Assembly: GCA_041591635.1 (NCBI GenBank)
Contig: JBFHRO010000181.1
Span: forward strand, 1-6,643
Direction of reading: 5' to 3'
Length of the DNA: 6,643 bases
Source: JACKOD01 sp041591635
Lineage (GTDB): Bacteria; Pseudomonadota; Gammaproteobacteria; Pseudomonadales; Oleiphilaceae
In this document: positions 6,643-6,643 of the stretch, piece after piece
Numbering within the stretch: the first letter of the stretch is position 1
Layout of the letters: each line of letters begins with the position of its first letter
Position numbers and translations under genes: made by a program
Notes under the pieces: generated by a model
Databases searched by the model: none
Seen by the model: only the letters and a program-made list of their open reading frames with translations
What the model was told of the DNA's origin: nothing

Positions 6643-6643
6643 C

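Overview
The window looks like part of a gammaproteobacterial chromosome of moderate, slightly GC-rich composition. A short-type bifunctional PutA, a DUF1631-like protein, a PilZ protein and a Cache-HAMP-GGDEF-EAL protein together suggest a free-living, motile or biofilm-forming Gram-negative. I cannot name the genus. I see no mobile element, RNA gene or CRISPR array. Coding density is very high: the largest intergenic gap is 68 bp, so no gene-free stretch exceeds 300 bp.

Layout. Positions 2-1696 (+) carry the 3' part of putA: the end of the proline dehydrogenase domain and the complete P5C dehydrogenase domain. It converges on, and overlaps by 15 bp, a minus-strand cluster covering the rest of the window. 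In its direction of transcription (right to left) the cluster reads: (1) the C-terminal part of a DUF1631-like protein (5794-6642, cut by the window edge); (2) a 130-aa PilZ-domain protein (5357-5749); (3) a periplasmic PotD/PotF-type polyamine-binding protein (4155-5288); (4) an 819-aa membrane protein with a double-Cache-like periplasmic sensor, HAMP, GGDEF and EAL domains (1682-4141). The gaps are 44, 68 and 13 bp, with no obvious terminator between genes, so one operon is plausible.

How the genes may work together. Genes 3 and 4 match the NspS-MbaA arrangement of Vibrio cholerae. There, a solute-binding protein related to polyamine-transport proteins does not feed a transporter but reports polyamine occupancy to the periplasmic domain of a GGDEF-EAL enzyme, which then sets the c-di-GMP level. 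No permease or ATPase gene adjoins the binding protein here, and its stop codon overlaps the ribosome-binding site of the sensor-enzyme gene. The PilZ gene just upstream supplies a plausible c-di-GMP receptor. Ligand sensor, c-di-GMP enzyme and c-di-GMP receptor may therefore sit in one transcription unit. The GGDEF and EAL active-site motifs both look intact, the binding-protein pocket seems to have lost some aromatic residues, and the GGDEF domain has an unusual insertion. The family assignments come from motif reading; the shared pathway is inference.
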